Shown piece by piece: positions 44,904 through 53,413 of a DNA stretch of 64,000 nucleotides. The number at the start of each line of letters is the position of its first letter. Position 1 is the stretch's first letter. Made by a program: the position numbers and the translations under genes. The notes beneath the pieces are model-generated. The model worked only from the letters and a program-made list of their open reading frames with translations, made no database searches and was not told where the DNA came from. The stretch comes from Ningiella ruwaisensis (lineage in GTDB: Bacteria; Pseudomonadota; Gammaproteobacteria; Enterobacterales; Alteromonadaceae), in the NCBI RefSeq assembly GCF_004798935.1, contig NZ_RAHT01000003.1:186001-250000 (forward strand), read 5' to 3'.

Positions 44904-45623
44904 TTATCTTTTCGGAGATGGTGCTATTGCCATCGCCCATACCGATATATGTACATCCGGGTATACCTTAACAATCGCTTTACAGGCTTCGTTTATGGTT
45001 GCGCCGGTTGTAATCACATCATCCACTAAAACAATATGTTTGCAGGATATGGGTCTGCAAAGCGCAAACGCGTCAAGCGTGTTATTCAACCGCTCTTCTC
45101 TGCCTAGCTCAGTCTGTTTCTTTGTGTTTTTAATTCGTTTAAGCGCATCAAAATGTCTGATTTTGCTCATTCTGGATAATGAGCGACTTAACAATCTCGC
45201 TTGATTGTACCCGCGTTTTGCGTAACGTCGGTTTGATAAGGGGACCGGCACAATGGTATCGGGGATATCCTCAAACAGCGATATTCGAGCAAATACGAAT
45301 CGCATAAAAAAAATGGCAAGCACCTCAGCGACAAGCGGTTTGTTGGCAAATTTTAACTGGCTTATTAACTTCTGTAATAGTTCTCGATATTCTCCTAAAA
45401 CAAATAATTGTTGATAATAAGGCGCTATCAGGTAATCAGCATAAGCAGGTTGGTCGAGCACATTCATGCCGGGACTGGCGAAATGAGGCAACGCGCAATC
45501 TTCAATACAATAGCGACAGACCAGTTGCGAACTTGACTGCTTACAAATATAGCAATGCTTATGAACTCTCCACGATTGAAAATAGTTGTCTAAAGCATCT
45601 CGTACATTCGAGAAACAAATCAT
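44904..45623 (-). CDS. comF: ComF family protein (GntX-like)
   Basis: A 239-residue protein with an N-terminal zinc-ribbon-like segment (CYICKQSSSQLVCRYC) and a C-terminal phosphoribosyltransferase domain with the PRPP loop HIVLVDDVITTGATINE. ComF/GntX proteins support DNA uptake in naturally competent bacteria. VPVPLSNRRYAKRGYNQARLLSRSL is typical of the family. It diverges from bioH, the order conserved in E. coli and Vibrio. Confidence 0.9.
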   Translation of the reverse strand: MICFSNVRDALDNYFQSWRVHKHCYICKQSSSQLVCRYCIEDCALPHFASPGMNVLDQPAYADYLIAPYYQQLFVLGEYRELLQKLISQLKFANKPLVAEVLAIFFMRFVFARISLFEDIPDTIVPVPLSNRRYAKRGYNQARLLSRSLSRMSKIRHFDALKRIKNTKKQTELGREERLNNTLDAFALCRPISCKHIVLVDDVITTGATINEACKAIVKVYPDVHISVWAMAIAPSPKR

Positions 45624-45841
45624 ATATTTTCGCTACACTTTCTTATAAGCTCCTGCTATCGATACTAGGCCAATTTATGGAAGAATTCGCCTGCTCCTAA
45701 GTATGGATTAAAAGTATAGATTAAAAGTATGGATTAAATTTTTTCTAACAGATGTTTATATCATTCAATTTGCTTAGCGCCCCAAAAAACACGGAAATCA
45801 AAACACATGAAGGACAGTCAACTTGAACCGCAGTGATAACG
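45624..45841. other. Divergent comF / bioH intergenic region
   Basis: About 218 bases without a gene apart from the triple 13-bp repeat and a 9-codon frame (MKDSQLEPQ, 45807-45836) whose TGA overlaps a possible GTG start of bioH. No other structure seen. Confidence 0.4.
45700..45738 (+). repeat. Three 13-bp direct repeats between comF and bioH
   Basis: AGTATGGATTAAA (45700-45712), AGTATAGATTAAA (45713-45725) and AGTATGGATTAAA (45726-45738) follow one another without a gap; the middle copy has one change. They lie in the divergent comF/bioH promoter region about 100 bases before bioH. They may be a binding array or a small slippage product. Confidence 0.9.
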
Positions 45842-46633
45842 ATGACAGAAAACGCCCGTCAGCCCATTAATTTGGTGTTTTTGCATGGTTGGGGAATGAA
45901 TAGTGCGGTTTTTCAACCGTTTATTGAATCATTAAGGCAAACACTAGCGGTCTCAGGGGGTGTTTCTCAGCGCTTTGTAATACACGCTTTGGATTTACCC
46001 GGATACGGCGACTTGATTGATCAGCCGTGTTGTTATACTGATTTGGGCTTATTAGCAGAGCGTGTGGAGGACGCCCTTCCGCAGCATTGTGTGGTGCTCG
46101 CCTGGTCGATGAGCGGTTTGATTGCGCAACAATTGGCCATATCAGGTTCCAAAAAGATGGTCGGACTCGTCAATTTATGTTCAACACCCAAATTCGTTCA
46201 GGCGCATCAGTGGCCGGGCATTCAGGGTGAAGTGTTGAGGCAATTTGGCCAGCAGTTATCAAAAGATCACAGCAAAACCATCGCTCGCTTTATCGCGATC
46301 CAAAATATGGGGCAAGTGGATGCTAAGACAAAAATAAAACAAATGCTTGATATCATTCATACAAAGCCCCTTGCTACGGAACAAACCTTGAAGGAAGGCT
46401 TACATTTGCTTGAAAACACTGACTTAAGAGCGAAATTAAAGCGCATTAAGCAGCCAACGCTTTGGATATTTGGTCGCAACGATGCTCTCACACCAGCAAA
46501 AACAGCTGATCATATAAAAACACTGCAAAAAGAGAGCGAGCAAATCATTATCGAAAAAGCGTCGCATGCCCCTTTCATAAATCATATTCAAGAATTAAAA
46601 ACCCCGCTACTCGCCTTTTTGCACAAGATTTAA
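45842..46633 (+). CDS. bioH: Pimeloyl-ACP methyl ester carboxylesterase
   Basis: Ends the pimelate stage of biotin synthesis by removing the methyl group from pimeloyl-ACP methyl ester. An alpha/beta hydrolase of 263 residues with the oxyanion loop VFLHGWGMNS, nucleophile motif AWSMSGLIAQQ (Ser in W-S-x-S-G), acid in WIFGRNDALTP and catalytic His in KASHAPFINH, all in BioH-like context. The W-S-M-S-G differs slightly from E. coli GWSLGG. A GTG at 45833 overlaps the stop of a 9-codon frame (MKDSQLEPQ) and may be the true start. Confidence 0.88.
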   Translation: MTENARQPINLVFLHGWGMNSAVFQPFIESLRQTLAVSGGVSQRFVIHALDLPGYGDLIDQPCCYTDLGLLAERVEDALPQHCVVLAWSMSGLIAQQLAISGSKKMVGLVNLCSTPKFVQAHQWPGIQGEVLRQFGQQLSKDHSKTIARFIAIQNMGQVDAKTKIKQMLDIIHTKPLATEQTLKEGLHLLENTDLRAKLKRIKQPTLWIFGRNDALTPAKTADHIKTLQKESEQIIIEKASHAPFINHIQELKTPLLAFLHKI

Positions 46634-46687
46634 AGCGCTTTTCAAATTAAGCATGAGAAGCAAATAGTTAAATTGAACAAATAATGC

Positions 46688-46714
46688 TAAAGATAAGAAA
46701 ACGTCGGCCGATAA
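46688..46714 (+). promoter_or_regulatory. Sigma-28 (FliA) flagellar promoter
   Basis: TAAA at 46688-46691, a 15-base spacer, and GCCGATAA at 46707-46714 reproduce the FliA consensus TAAA-N15-GCCGATAA without a mismatch. It lies 91 bases before the ATG at 46805 and reads into it. This places the next two genes in the late flagellar class. Confidence 0.85.
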
Positions 46715-46804
46715 CTCATGTGAGAAAACGTTTTAATGACTGTCCTCGAAATTTGCTTCGGTAATGTTCAAATTAGCACAGTCATCAGAGGGTGAGAGGG
46801 GATT

Positions 46805-47071
46805 ATGATTATCGACGCAGGCGCACAATCTACATACTTGGCACAAGGCAATATGTCAGACGCATTTCAGTCTGGCCTCAAGGGGTATCAAGATGCCTCC
46901 GCTCGAATGCAATCTGCAGCCTCAAATCTCGCGCAATCAAACCATAAGAATGTCGATTTGACGGCAAATGCGCTAGCCTTGCAAAGTGCTTCAATACAAG
47001 CACAAGCCTCAGCTGAGGTCATCAAGCGTACTGACACAATGATTGGCACGATTATCGATACTTATGCGTAG
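46805..47071 (+). CDS. Miniature flagellar axial-like protein
   Basis: An 88-residue helical protein with no cysteine. The middle reads SAASNLAQSNHKNVDLTANALALQ and the end AEVIKRTDTMIGTIIDTYA, resembling the N-terminal (AxNIANxxT) and C-terminal (vik..d.mlgtll) D0 helices of flagellar rod and hook proteins joined directly, with no domain between. A sigma-28 promoter lies upstream and GAGAGGGG is the ribosome binding site. The SprA-family gene follows after 33 bases. I infer export by, or association with, the flagellar axis; no named family recognised. Confidence 0.65.
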   Translation: MIIDAGAQSTYLAQGNMSDAFQSGLKGYQDASARMQSAASNLAQSNHKNVDLTANALALQSASIQAQASAEVIKRTDTMIGTIIDTYA

Positions 47072-47103
47072 ATTATGCCTAGATTATGCGTAAATAAGGT
47101 TAA

Positions 47104-47988
47104 ATGATGCTTACCGCTTTTTCCTCTTCGGCCACGCTTTCACATACTTATCAAGCTGTAGGTGCGTCGACGCCTGCAAGTCAGGATAAATCCGAGCGCA
47201 CACAGACCCATAAGACCACGCAGAGTATGTCTGTCCCCGCTAGCATGCCAAGTGACGGTCTAACAAGTGATGGTCTAGAAGGCAAAGGTCTTGTGCGTAG
47301 TGACTTGGCTGGAGCATCAACATCACCCCTTACTAACACGCAGTCAATATATGCAGATAAAGTCAGTTTAAGTGGCTCGGCTGCAGGTCGCGCTGACGAA
47401 GGCGCCGCAAAATTCAGCTACGGCAATCCAGAAGCGCTTGCGAAAAATGCCAAGGTGGAAAATAGGCAAGAACAAGAGCAAGCGAAAGCTGAAGAAACGA
47501 AAATTCAAGAGCTGAAAAAGCGCGATCAAGAAGTGCGTTTACATGAACAAGCGCATGCAGCTGTAGGAGGCCAATATGCTGGTGCGCCAACTTATGAATA
47601 CGAGACTGGACCAGACGGAAGACGCTACGCGGTGGGCGGCGAAGTCTCAATTGATGTAAGTGAAGAAGAAAAACCTAAAGATACCATCGACAAGATGCAG
47701 GTTGTAAGGGCTGCTGCACTTGCGCCTGCTGAGCCGTCTCCGCAAGACTATAAAGTGGCAGCCGAAGCCACTCAAAAAGAACAAGCCGCCCGTGCTCAAA
47801 TGGGCAGAGATGAACTCTCGGGACAATCATCCACTGAAGAAATAGAAGCAAAAGGCACAAACGAACCCACTATAACAGCAGATGAGCAAAGCCAAAACGC
47901 GCTAGATCGTTCAAGCGCTAGTCAGTATTTACAAACCTATCAAGACGCTACAGCAAAAGATAAAAGCAGCTTTTCTGCTGTAGCCTGA
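47104..47988 (+). CDS. SprA-related putative metalloprotease (CJM1_0395-like)
   Basis: A 294-residue protein. Residues about 115-230 form the SprA-related domain: a Glu/Lys-rich helix, then [18 protein letters not shown] (HExxH zinc motif), [21 protein letters not shown], and [21 protein letters not shown]- and C-terminal parts are low-complexity Ser/Thr/Gln/Ala-rich, like proteins exported without a classical signal. The family is annotated as putative metalloprotease CJM1_0395; proteolysis is not established to my knowledge. Cotranscription from the FliA promoter with the axial-like protein suggests a flagellar role. Confidence 0.82.
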   Translation: MMLTAFSSSATLSHTYQAVGASTPASQDKSERTQTHKTTQSMSVPASMPSDGLTSDGLEGKGLVRSDLAGASTSPLTNTQSIYADKVSLSGSAAGRADEGAAKFSYGNPEALAKNAKVENRQEQEQAKAEETKIQELKKRDQEVRLHEQAHAAVGGQYAGAPTYEYETGPDGRRYAVGGEVSIDVSEEEKPKDTIDKMQVVRAAALAPAEPSPQDYKVAAEATQKEQAARAQMGRDELSGQSSTEEIEAKGTNEPTITADEQSQNALDRSSASQYLQTYQDATAKDKSSFSAVA

Positions 47989-48027
47989 TTACATGTCTTC
48001 GTATAAAGAGGCTATAGCCATGCTGGT

Positions 48028-50385
48028 TTATTTTTTGGCTTTTGCAAACGCTTCTGCAAAGGCATTACCCATAGCGGCATTTCCTACAGCATTGCCACTT
48101 GACTTAGATGCCTGTTTGTTTCGTTGATTGCCTTTAGATTGCGCAGGATTGGGCTTATTGCCTTTTTGACTGTCCTTATTTGAAGTTTGTGCACTGCCTG
48201 GTTCATCGTCTAGTCGCATAGACAGACTGATACGCTTTCTTTTTGCATCCACTTCCATCACTTTGACTTTGACGACATCGCCTGTCTTAACGACATCGCG
48301 AGGGTCTTTAATGAATTTATTTGTCATGGATGAAATGTGCACAAGCCCATCTTGATGAACGCCAATGTCAACAAAAGCACCAAAGTTGGCCACGTTACTT
48401 ACCACGCCCTCTAAAATCATGCCGGGCTCTAAATCGGAGACTTCAGATACGCCTTCCTTAAAACTGGCAGTTTTAAATTCGGGACGTGGATCCCTTCCAG
48501 GCTTTTCGAGTTCACGGACAATATCGCGTAAAGTCGGTAAACCAAATTCATCGGTAACGAAGCTTTTTAAATCGAGTGACTTCAGTGCTTCACTATTTCC
48601 AATCATATCTTTGAGCGGAATATTCGCCTGCTTGGCAATGGCATCGACAATTTCATACGCCTCTGGATGCACTGCACTGGCGTCAAGCGGGTTTTTCCCA
48701 TCCATTACGCGCAAAAATCCTGCCGCCTGTTCGAAGGCTTTCGGTCCTAAGCGCTCAACTTTCATAAGGCTTTTTCGGTCCTTAAATCGGCCGTGTGCAT
48801 CACGAAACTGCACAATATTGTTGGCAAGTGTCTTATTCAATCCTGAAACATGGGTGAGCAAAGCCATAGATGCAGTATTAAGATCCACACCAACCGCGTT
48901 AACACAATCTTCAATAACATTATCGAGTGATTGTGCCAACTGACTTTGATTAACATCGTGTTGATACTGCCCCACGCCAATTGCTTTTGGCTCAATTTTT
49001 ACAAGTTCGGCCAGTGGATCCTGTAGACGTCTGGCGATAGAAACAGCACCTCTGAGAGACACGTCAAGTTCTGGTAATTCGCTTGATGCAAGTTCTGACG
49101 CTGAATAAACTGAAGCGCCTGCTTCACTTACCATAATCTTTTGAACGTTTTGAGATTTCAAGTCCTCATCATTTTGCAGTAGCTCTAAAACCAGTTTGTC
49201 GGTTTCGCGAGAACCGGTGCCGTTTCCGATACTGATAAGCTCAACTTTGTGCTGTTTACACAATAAACCAAGCGTGCGTTTACTTTTATCCCATTGATTC
49301 TGAGGCGCATGCGGAAATATCGTGGTGGTGCCTATCACTTTGCCTGTTGCGTCAACAATGGCAACTTTTACGCCGGTGCGAAGACCCGGATCAAGCCCCA
49401 TCGTCACTTTTGGACCGGCAGGTGCTGCCATCAGCAAATCATTCAGGTTTTTGGCAAACACATTAATCGCTTCTTTTTCAGCGCGTTCTCTTAGCATGCT
49501 AAACAATTCGGTTTCAAGATGCAGGGCGAGCTTGATTTTCCATGTCCACTGAACGACGATGGCAAGCCATTTAATTCTTTCGTTATTGCTCGTAGAGCTA
49601 ATATTCAGCGCTAATTTGTCAGCGATAATAGACTCACACACCTGAGTTTTGAGCAGCCCTTCTGCTTCTGGCTCGGGGTCTAGCGCGACAAACAGTACAC
49701 CTTCGTTGCGACCTCGAAAAATTGCTAGTGCTCTATGCGAGGGCACATCGGCAAGCTTTTCACGATAATCGAAATAATCTTTAAATTTTTGACCGATTTC
49801 TGCCTTGCCTTCCACCAGTGTGCTCACCACAAAGGCGCGCTGCATCAAGTGTGTTCGCAAGGCCTGGAGAAGATCTGCGTTTTCTGCAAAGCGTTCCATC
49901 AGAATAAACTTGGCACCATCTAGTGCGGCTTTGGTGTCTTCAATTCCTTTGTCTGAATCAATGTATTGCTCGGCTAGCAGCGTTGGTTCAGCGTCTTCAT
50001 CATTTAAAAGCGCATCAGCAAGCGGCTCTAAGCCTGCTTCAATCGCAATTTGACCTTTTGTGCGGCGTCTGGGCTTGTACGGAAGATAGAGGTCTTCTAA
50101 AACAGTTTTGCTGCTGGCTTCGTCAATTTTTTCTTTTAATTCCGGACTGAGCTTCCCTTGCTCGTCTATGGATTTAAGAATGACCTTTCGTCTGTCCTCT
50201 AATTCGCGTAAGTAGCTTAAACGTTGCTCCAATGTTCGTAACTGGGCATCGTCCAGGCCTTCAGTCGCTTCTTTTCTGTAGCGAGCGATAAATGGAACGG
50301 TGGCACCCTCATCAAGCAGCGCAACGGCGGCGGCTACTTGATTAACGCGAGCGCCAAGCTCAGATGCAATAATTTGATTGATCAT
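48028..50385 (-). CDS. tex: Tex family RNA-binding transcription accessory protein
   Basis: A 785-residue cytoplasmic nucleic-acid-binding protein. Domains in order: N-terminal helical Tex region (residues 1-320), a YqgF/RuvC-like fold (about 325-455, [19 protein letters not shown]), helix-hairpin-helix repeats (about 500-560) and a C-terminal S1 domain ([32 protein letters not shown]). The end is a Lys/Gln/Asn-rich tail. Tex (E. coli YhgF) is linked to transcription and RNA turnover. It lies directly after greB in the same direction, as in E. coli. Confidence 0.95.
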   Translation of the reverse strand: MINQIIASELGARVNQVAAAVALLDEGATVPFIARYRKEATEGLDDAQLRTLEQRLSYLRELEDRRKVILKSIDEQGKLSPELKEKIDEASSKTVLEDLYLPYKPRRRTKGQIAIEAGLEPLADALLNDEDAEPTLLAEQYIDSDKGIEDTKAALDGAKFILMERFAENADLLQALRTHLMQRAFVVSTLVEGKAEIGQKFKDYFDYREKLADVPSHRALAIFRGRNEGVLFVALDPEPEAEGLLKTQVCESIIADKLALNISSTSNNERIKWLAIVVQWTWKIKLALHLETELFSMLRERAEKEAINVFAKNLNDLLMAAPAGPKVTMGLDPGLRTGVKVAIVDATGKVIGTTTIFPHAPQNQWDKSKRTLGLLCKQHKVELISIGNGTGSRETDKLVLELLQNDEDLKSQNVQKIMVSEAGASVYSASELASSELPELDVSLRGAVSIARRLQDPLAELVKIEPKAIGVGQYQHDVNQSQLAQSLDNVIEDCVNAVGVDLNTASMALLTHVSGLNKTLANNIVQFRDAHGRFKDRKSLMKVERLGPKAFEQAAGFLRVMDGKNPLDASAVHPEAYEIVDAIAKQANIPLKDMIGNSEALKSLDLKSFVTDEFGLPTLRDIVRELEKPGRDPRPEFKTASFKEGVSEVSDLEPGMILEGVVSNVANFGAFVDIGVHQDGLVHISSMTNKFIKDPRDVVKTGDVVKVKVMEVDAKRKRISLSMRLDDEPGSAQTSNKDSQKGNKPNPAQSKGNQRNKQASKSSGNAVGNAAMGNAFAEAFAKAKK

Positions 50386-50519
50386 GTAGTAAGTGGTCTC
50401 TAGTTGAAATTAGCGTTGAAAACTAAACGCATTAGCCTTAATGGGATTTTGTGTGGAGATTATAACGAGCAATACACACTTAAGCGAATGCTATGGGGAA
50501 TTAACGTTAAAAATGCGCC

Positions 50520-50993
50520 TTATTTATCGTAAGATATCTCAACAATGTGCCAAGTGAACAGACCGGCTTGCGTTTGTACTTGCGCCATATCACCCTCTTC
50601 TTTTTTTAACAGTGCTCTTGCCATAGGCGCATCGATTGAAATCGCGTCTTTTCGACCAAAAATTTCATCGTAACCTACAATTTGAAAACGTTTTTCTTCC
50701 CCATCGTCATTCTCAATCGTAACCCATGCACCAAAAAACACCTTCCCAGCTTGTTGCGGATGAAACTCAACGACTTTCAAACGCTCAAGCGCTTTGCTGA
50801 TATAGCGAACCCTTCTGTCGATTTCTCGCAGCCTTCGTTTGTTATATTGATAATCTGCGTTTTCACTACGATCGCCAAGGCTTGCCGCCCAGGTGACTTT
50901 TTTAGTAATTTCCGGTCGTTCAACCCGCCATAAATAGTCAAGCTCTTGCTTTAGTTTAGCGTAGCCCTGAGGGGTTATAAGAGGTGTTGGCAT
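50520..50993 (-). CDS. greB: Transcription elongation factor GreB
   Basis: A 157-residue factor that rescues backtracked RNA polymerase by stimulating transcript cleavage. The N-terminal coiled coil (LKQELDYLWRVERPEITKKVTWAASLGDRSENADYQYNKRRLREID, with the acidic tip D-R-S-E-N-A-D) and the C-terminal FKBP-like domain are intact. The KRRLREIDRR segment distinguishes GreB from GreA. tex follows by 134 bases. Confidence 0.95.
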   Translation of the reverse strand: MPTPLITPQGYAKLKQELDYLWRVERPEITKKVTWAASLGDRSENADYQYNKRRLREIDRRVRYISKALERLKVVEFHPQQAGKVFFGAWVTIENDDGEEKRFQIVGYDEIFGRKDAISIDAPMARALLKKEEGDMAQVQTQAGLFTWHIVEISYDK

Positions 50994-51263
50994 GAAAGCA
51001 GATTTCTTAATTTAATGGCGTAAAAAAACGAACGCTATTCTATAAACATTAATGCAAGAGTCAAAATGTATTTACGCTTCTATATCATCTTGCGGTATCT
51101 TGCGGTCGAATCGGTCTATTGGTGTTGAAATTACTTTAAAGCGCCTGAGCTTAGTCTTGTTATACGTGTTTTCCACATTTTAATAAGCGAAATATCCAAT
51201 AGCTTAGCCTATCAATAAGCAAGTAGGATAAAAAACGATAAACAGGCAAGCCACGCCACCTGA

Positions 51264-52010
51264 ATGACTGAACAATCATCAAACATAGGTCGAGAGTTAA
51301 TGAGTTACCAGCTTTACAATCAAGGTGTCAACCATAAAAGGCCAGGTGAGGATATTGCTGAGCTATCTCTTAATCAATGGTCTAACAGTATTGCTCACAA
51401 AGTATATCCTGCGAAACAAGCATTGTATTTTGCAGGCGACTGCTTTGAAGGTTTGTATCAATTACGCTCAGGTTCAGCAAAAAGTATATTGACAACGGTT
51501 AATGGGGTCGAACTCATCACGCAGTTCTTCTTACCTGGTGATTTAATAGGGGAAGATGGCTTTCATAACAATAGCTATGCACACAATGTATATTTTTTGG
51601 AAACAAGCAGTGTAATTTTTCTAGGTGCAACAAGGGTGAGGTATTTGTTAGCTAACAGTGAAGCCTTTAGAAGTCGTTTATTACATTCCATGAGCCACAA
51701 ATTGACTCAAGAACAACATCTGCTGCTTTATTACAACCATCTGTCTGGAGAGCAGCGTGTAGCTCAGTTTTTGTTTCAAACTTCAAGAAGATTTGAACAG
51801 CAGGGTCTTTCTGCAAAGTTATTCAGGTTGCCAATGACGCGAACCGATTTGGCAAATTATTTAGGCATGGCGATTGAAACCTTAAGTAGGGTAATTGCTC
51901 AACTGCAACATCAAAACCTTGTAAAAATTGAGCATCGTATGGTTGAAATACCAGACCGTGATTACTTGATTCAAACCCTAGGATTGCAAAATCCACTTTT
52001 TAACGAATAG
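51264..52010 (+). CDS. FNR/CRP family regulator lacking the iron-sulfur cysteines
   Basis: About 248 residues with a cyclic-nucleotide-binding fold (YPAKQALYFAGDCFEGLYQLRSGSAKSI, FFLPGDLIGEDGF), dimer helix and a winged helix. The recognition helix GMAIETLSRVIAQLQ keeps the E-x-x-S-R of FNR, which reads TTGAT half-sites. The N-terminal cysteine cluster of FNR and the central Cys (here ETSSVIFL) are absent; only one cysteine remains, so an oxygen-sensing [4Fe-4S] cluster is not possible. An ATG at 51300 (after GAGAG) may be the real start. It heads the stress-gene pocket. Confidence 0.85.
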   Translation: MTEQSSNIGRELMSYQLYNQGVNHKRPGEDIAELSLNQWSNSIAHKVYPAKQALYFAGDCFEGLYQLRSGSAKSILTTVNGVELITQFFLPGDLIGEDGFHNNSYAHNVYFLETSSVIFLGATRVRYLLANSEAFRSRLLHSMSHKLTQEQHLLLYYNHLSGEQRVAQFLFQTSRRFEQQGLSAKLFRLPMTRTDLANYLGMAIETLSRVIAQLQHQNLVKIEHRMVEIPDRDYLIQTLGLQNPLFNE

Positions 52011-52021
52011 ACACCTATGTA

Positions 52022-52336
52022 CTGCCTTAAGCCAGTTGCATGTTCAACCTGCTGAGTCCAATAGTCGTTATCAATCTTCTGTGAATTAACATCGTAACTG
52101 CGCTAGGAAACACACATTCTTAACACGCGCTCGGGTGCACTTTTTAAAAGAATGGCCGTGCCCTCATCAAAATGGTGATGCAAGGTTGCCATGAATTAAT
52201 GCTTAGCATCAAATGCGATTGTATCAATGCGTTTCCAAGTGGATTTTAGCGCTTGCAAATCGGCTACCAAACGATCGCTAAACGCATTCAAGCTTACATG
52301 TAAGCACGTACTGGCAGTGGAAAAAAGATCTTGTTC
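52022..52336 (-). pseudogene. Remnant of a cation-transporting P-type ATPase (N-domain)
   Basis: Between the FNR-like and SpoIIAA-like genes the reverse strand keeps one continuous reading frame of about 105 codons with two stops (TAA at 52196-52198, TAG at 52103-52105). Ignoring those, it reads KRIDTIAFDAKH*FMATLHHHF, then EGTAILLKSAPERVLRMCVS*, and QKIDNDYWTQQVEHATGLRQ. These match successive blocks of the nucleotide-binding domain of Ca2+-type P-ATPases (IPFDSEHRFMATLH, K-G-A-P-E-R-V-L, DYWxQQ). The transmembrane and phosphorylation domains are gone. Confidence 0.75.
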
Positions 52337-52338
52337 TA

Positions 52339-52725
52339 TTAAACGCGCGCTGTGATCCAGCTATGAGCGCTATCGGCATCCTCAAAATATTTCACTTCAC
52401 CGGAGACAAACCAGCCACTAATTTTTGATGCATACTCTAGCCATTTACTATTTCCTAAAATAGCAATTTTCTCAAATTCGATATCGTGTTTGAGACCTAG
52501 TTTTAGATCATCCCACGCTGCTCTCAATTCCCAGCCCTGAAATTCGGATGCATCAAAAAAGACGTTCATCTTAACGAGGCCAACGCCAGAAAGCGCGGAA
52601 TCTAAAAGGGGAGTGATTGTTTTGTAGTCTTCGTGGCTTAGCTTTCCTACGGCCTTTAAATATAAAAAAGCTGTTTCATCAATTCGCTGGATTCCAATAG
52701 AGAGGCCATGATATCGCTTAGTCAT
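52339..52725 (-). CDS. SpoIIAA-like (STAS-related) protein
   Basis: A 128-residue cytoplasmic protein matching the SpoIIAA-like family (PF11964): GIQRIDETAFLYLKAVGKLSHEDYKTITPLLDSAL at the start and EFEKIAILGNSKWLEYASKISGWFVSGEVKYFEDADSAHSWI at the end. The family has a STAS/Sec14-like lipid-binding fold of unknown role, often next to stress genes. It is probably cotranscribed with OsmC (33-base gap). Confidence 0.85.
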   Translation of the reverse strand: MTKRYHGLSIGIQRIDETAFLYLKAVGKLSHEDYKTITPLLDSALSGVGLVKMNVFFDASEFQGWELRAAWDDLKLGLKHDIEFEKIAILGNSKWLEYASKISGWFVSGEVKYFEDADSAHSWITARV

Positions 52726-52758
52726 TTTTGTTATTCCTATATTGACAGCTTGGGCTCA

Positions 52759-53205
52759 TTAAGCGTCACTACCGTGCGAGACACTTTGAATTTCAAGCAT
52801 GATTTCACAATTTAATGAGTTAGCAACTAAACAGCTTTTGTCTGCCTTTTGAAGCAGGCGCTGCGCATTTTCAATACTCTCACCTTGAGCAATAACCAGC
52901 TTGACTTCAGTGAGGACTTTAGTGAATTTGTTTTTGCCTTCTACTTTATCAAGTGTGCCATGAGAGTGACACTCAATGTTTAGCCAATTTAGCTTCGATG
53001 CGCGGGCAATTGCCCTAAACGACAGCACAAAACAACTGGATATTGAGGCCATAAACAAATCTTCGGGTGACCATTTATCACCGGGTCCACCAAACTGTAA
53101 TGGAGCTGCGACCTCCAGAGGTTCTAAATTATCGATACAAATATTCAGACTATTATCTGCTTTACCAAATGCGCCAGCGTGATATTGATGGGGTAGTGAT
53201 TGCAT
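52759..53205 (-). CDS. OsmC family peroxide-reducing protein
   Basis: A 148-residue OsmC/Ohr-type thiol peroxidase. The first catalytic cysteine is in SISSCFVLSFRAIAR and the second in KADKSCLVANSLN, with QFGGPGDKWSPEDLFMASI before the first. Such proteins reduce organic hydroperoxides or handle persulfides. The gene is divergent from the ferritin-like gene, sharing a promoter region with FNR-box-like sequences. Confidence 0.88.
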   Translation of the reverse strand: MQSLPHQYHAGAFGKADNSLNICIDNLEPLEVAAPLQFGGPGDKWSPEDLFMASISSCFVLSFRAIARASKLNWLNIECHSHGTLDKVEGKNKFTKVLTEVKLVIAQGESIENAQRLLQKADKSCLVANSLNCEIMLEIQSVSHGSDA

Positions 53206-53269
53206 GCCTGTGACTCCCGATGAAATCGTTTCGATAGCCTATATAATAGTGAAAGTTTTAATTTATTTT

Positions 53270-53331
53270 TTGACTTAGATTAAATAACTGTATGTAAAAT
53301 CATTTAAAGTGACTTTACTGAACTGGATTAA
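53270..53331. promoter_or_regulatory. FNR-box-like sites in the osmC / ferritin-like promoter
   Basis: TTGACTTAGATTAA (53270-53283) matches TTGAT-N4-ATCAA at 8 of 10 positions and CTGAACTGGATTAA (53318-53331) at 7 of 10. Both lie in the divergent 208-base gap. The FNR-like regulator at 51.3 kb keeps the E-x-x-S-R contacts, so it could act here. The match is moderate and could arise by chance in A+T-rich DNA. Confidence 0.4.
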
Positions 53332-53413
53332 ATGGTTTTTCCGGAATACTTTGTTTAACTATTTGAAAGCACTGGCGGACCGACCATCATAGTGTAATGA
53401 ATTGAGTAAAAAT

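Noticed and set aside
43741-45830. 16-base identical string AAGGACAGTCAACTTG in the M14 gene and before bioH
   Set aside because: One such match is about what chance predicts in 64 kb; no flanking similarity.
45807-45836. 9-codon frame MKDSQLEPQ overlapping a GTG before bioH
   Set aside because: Too short to support as a gene; mentioned only as a start-codon issue for bioH.
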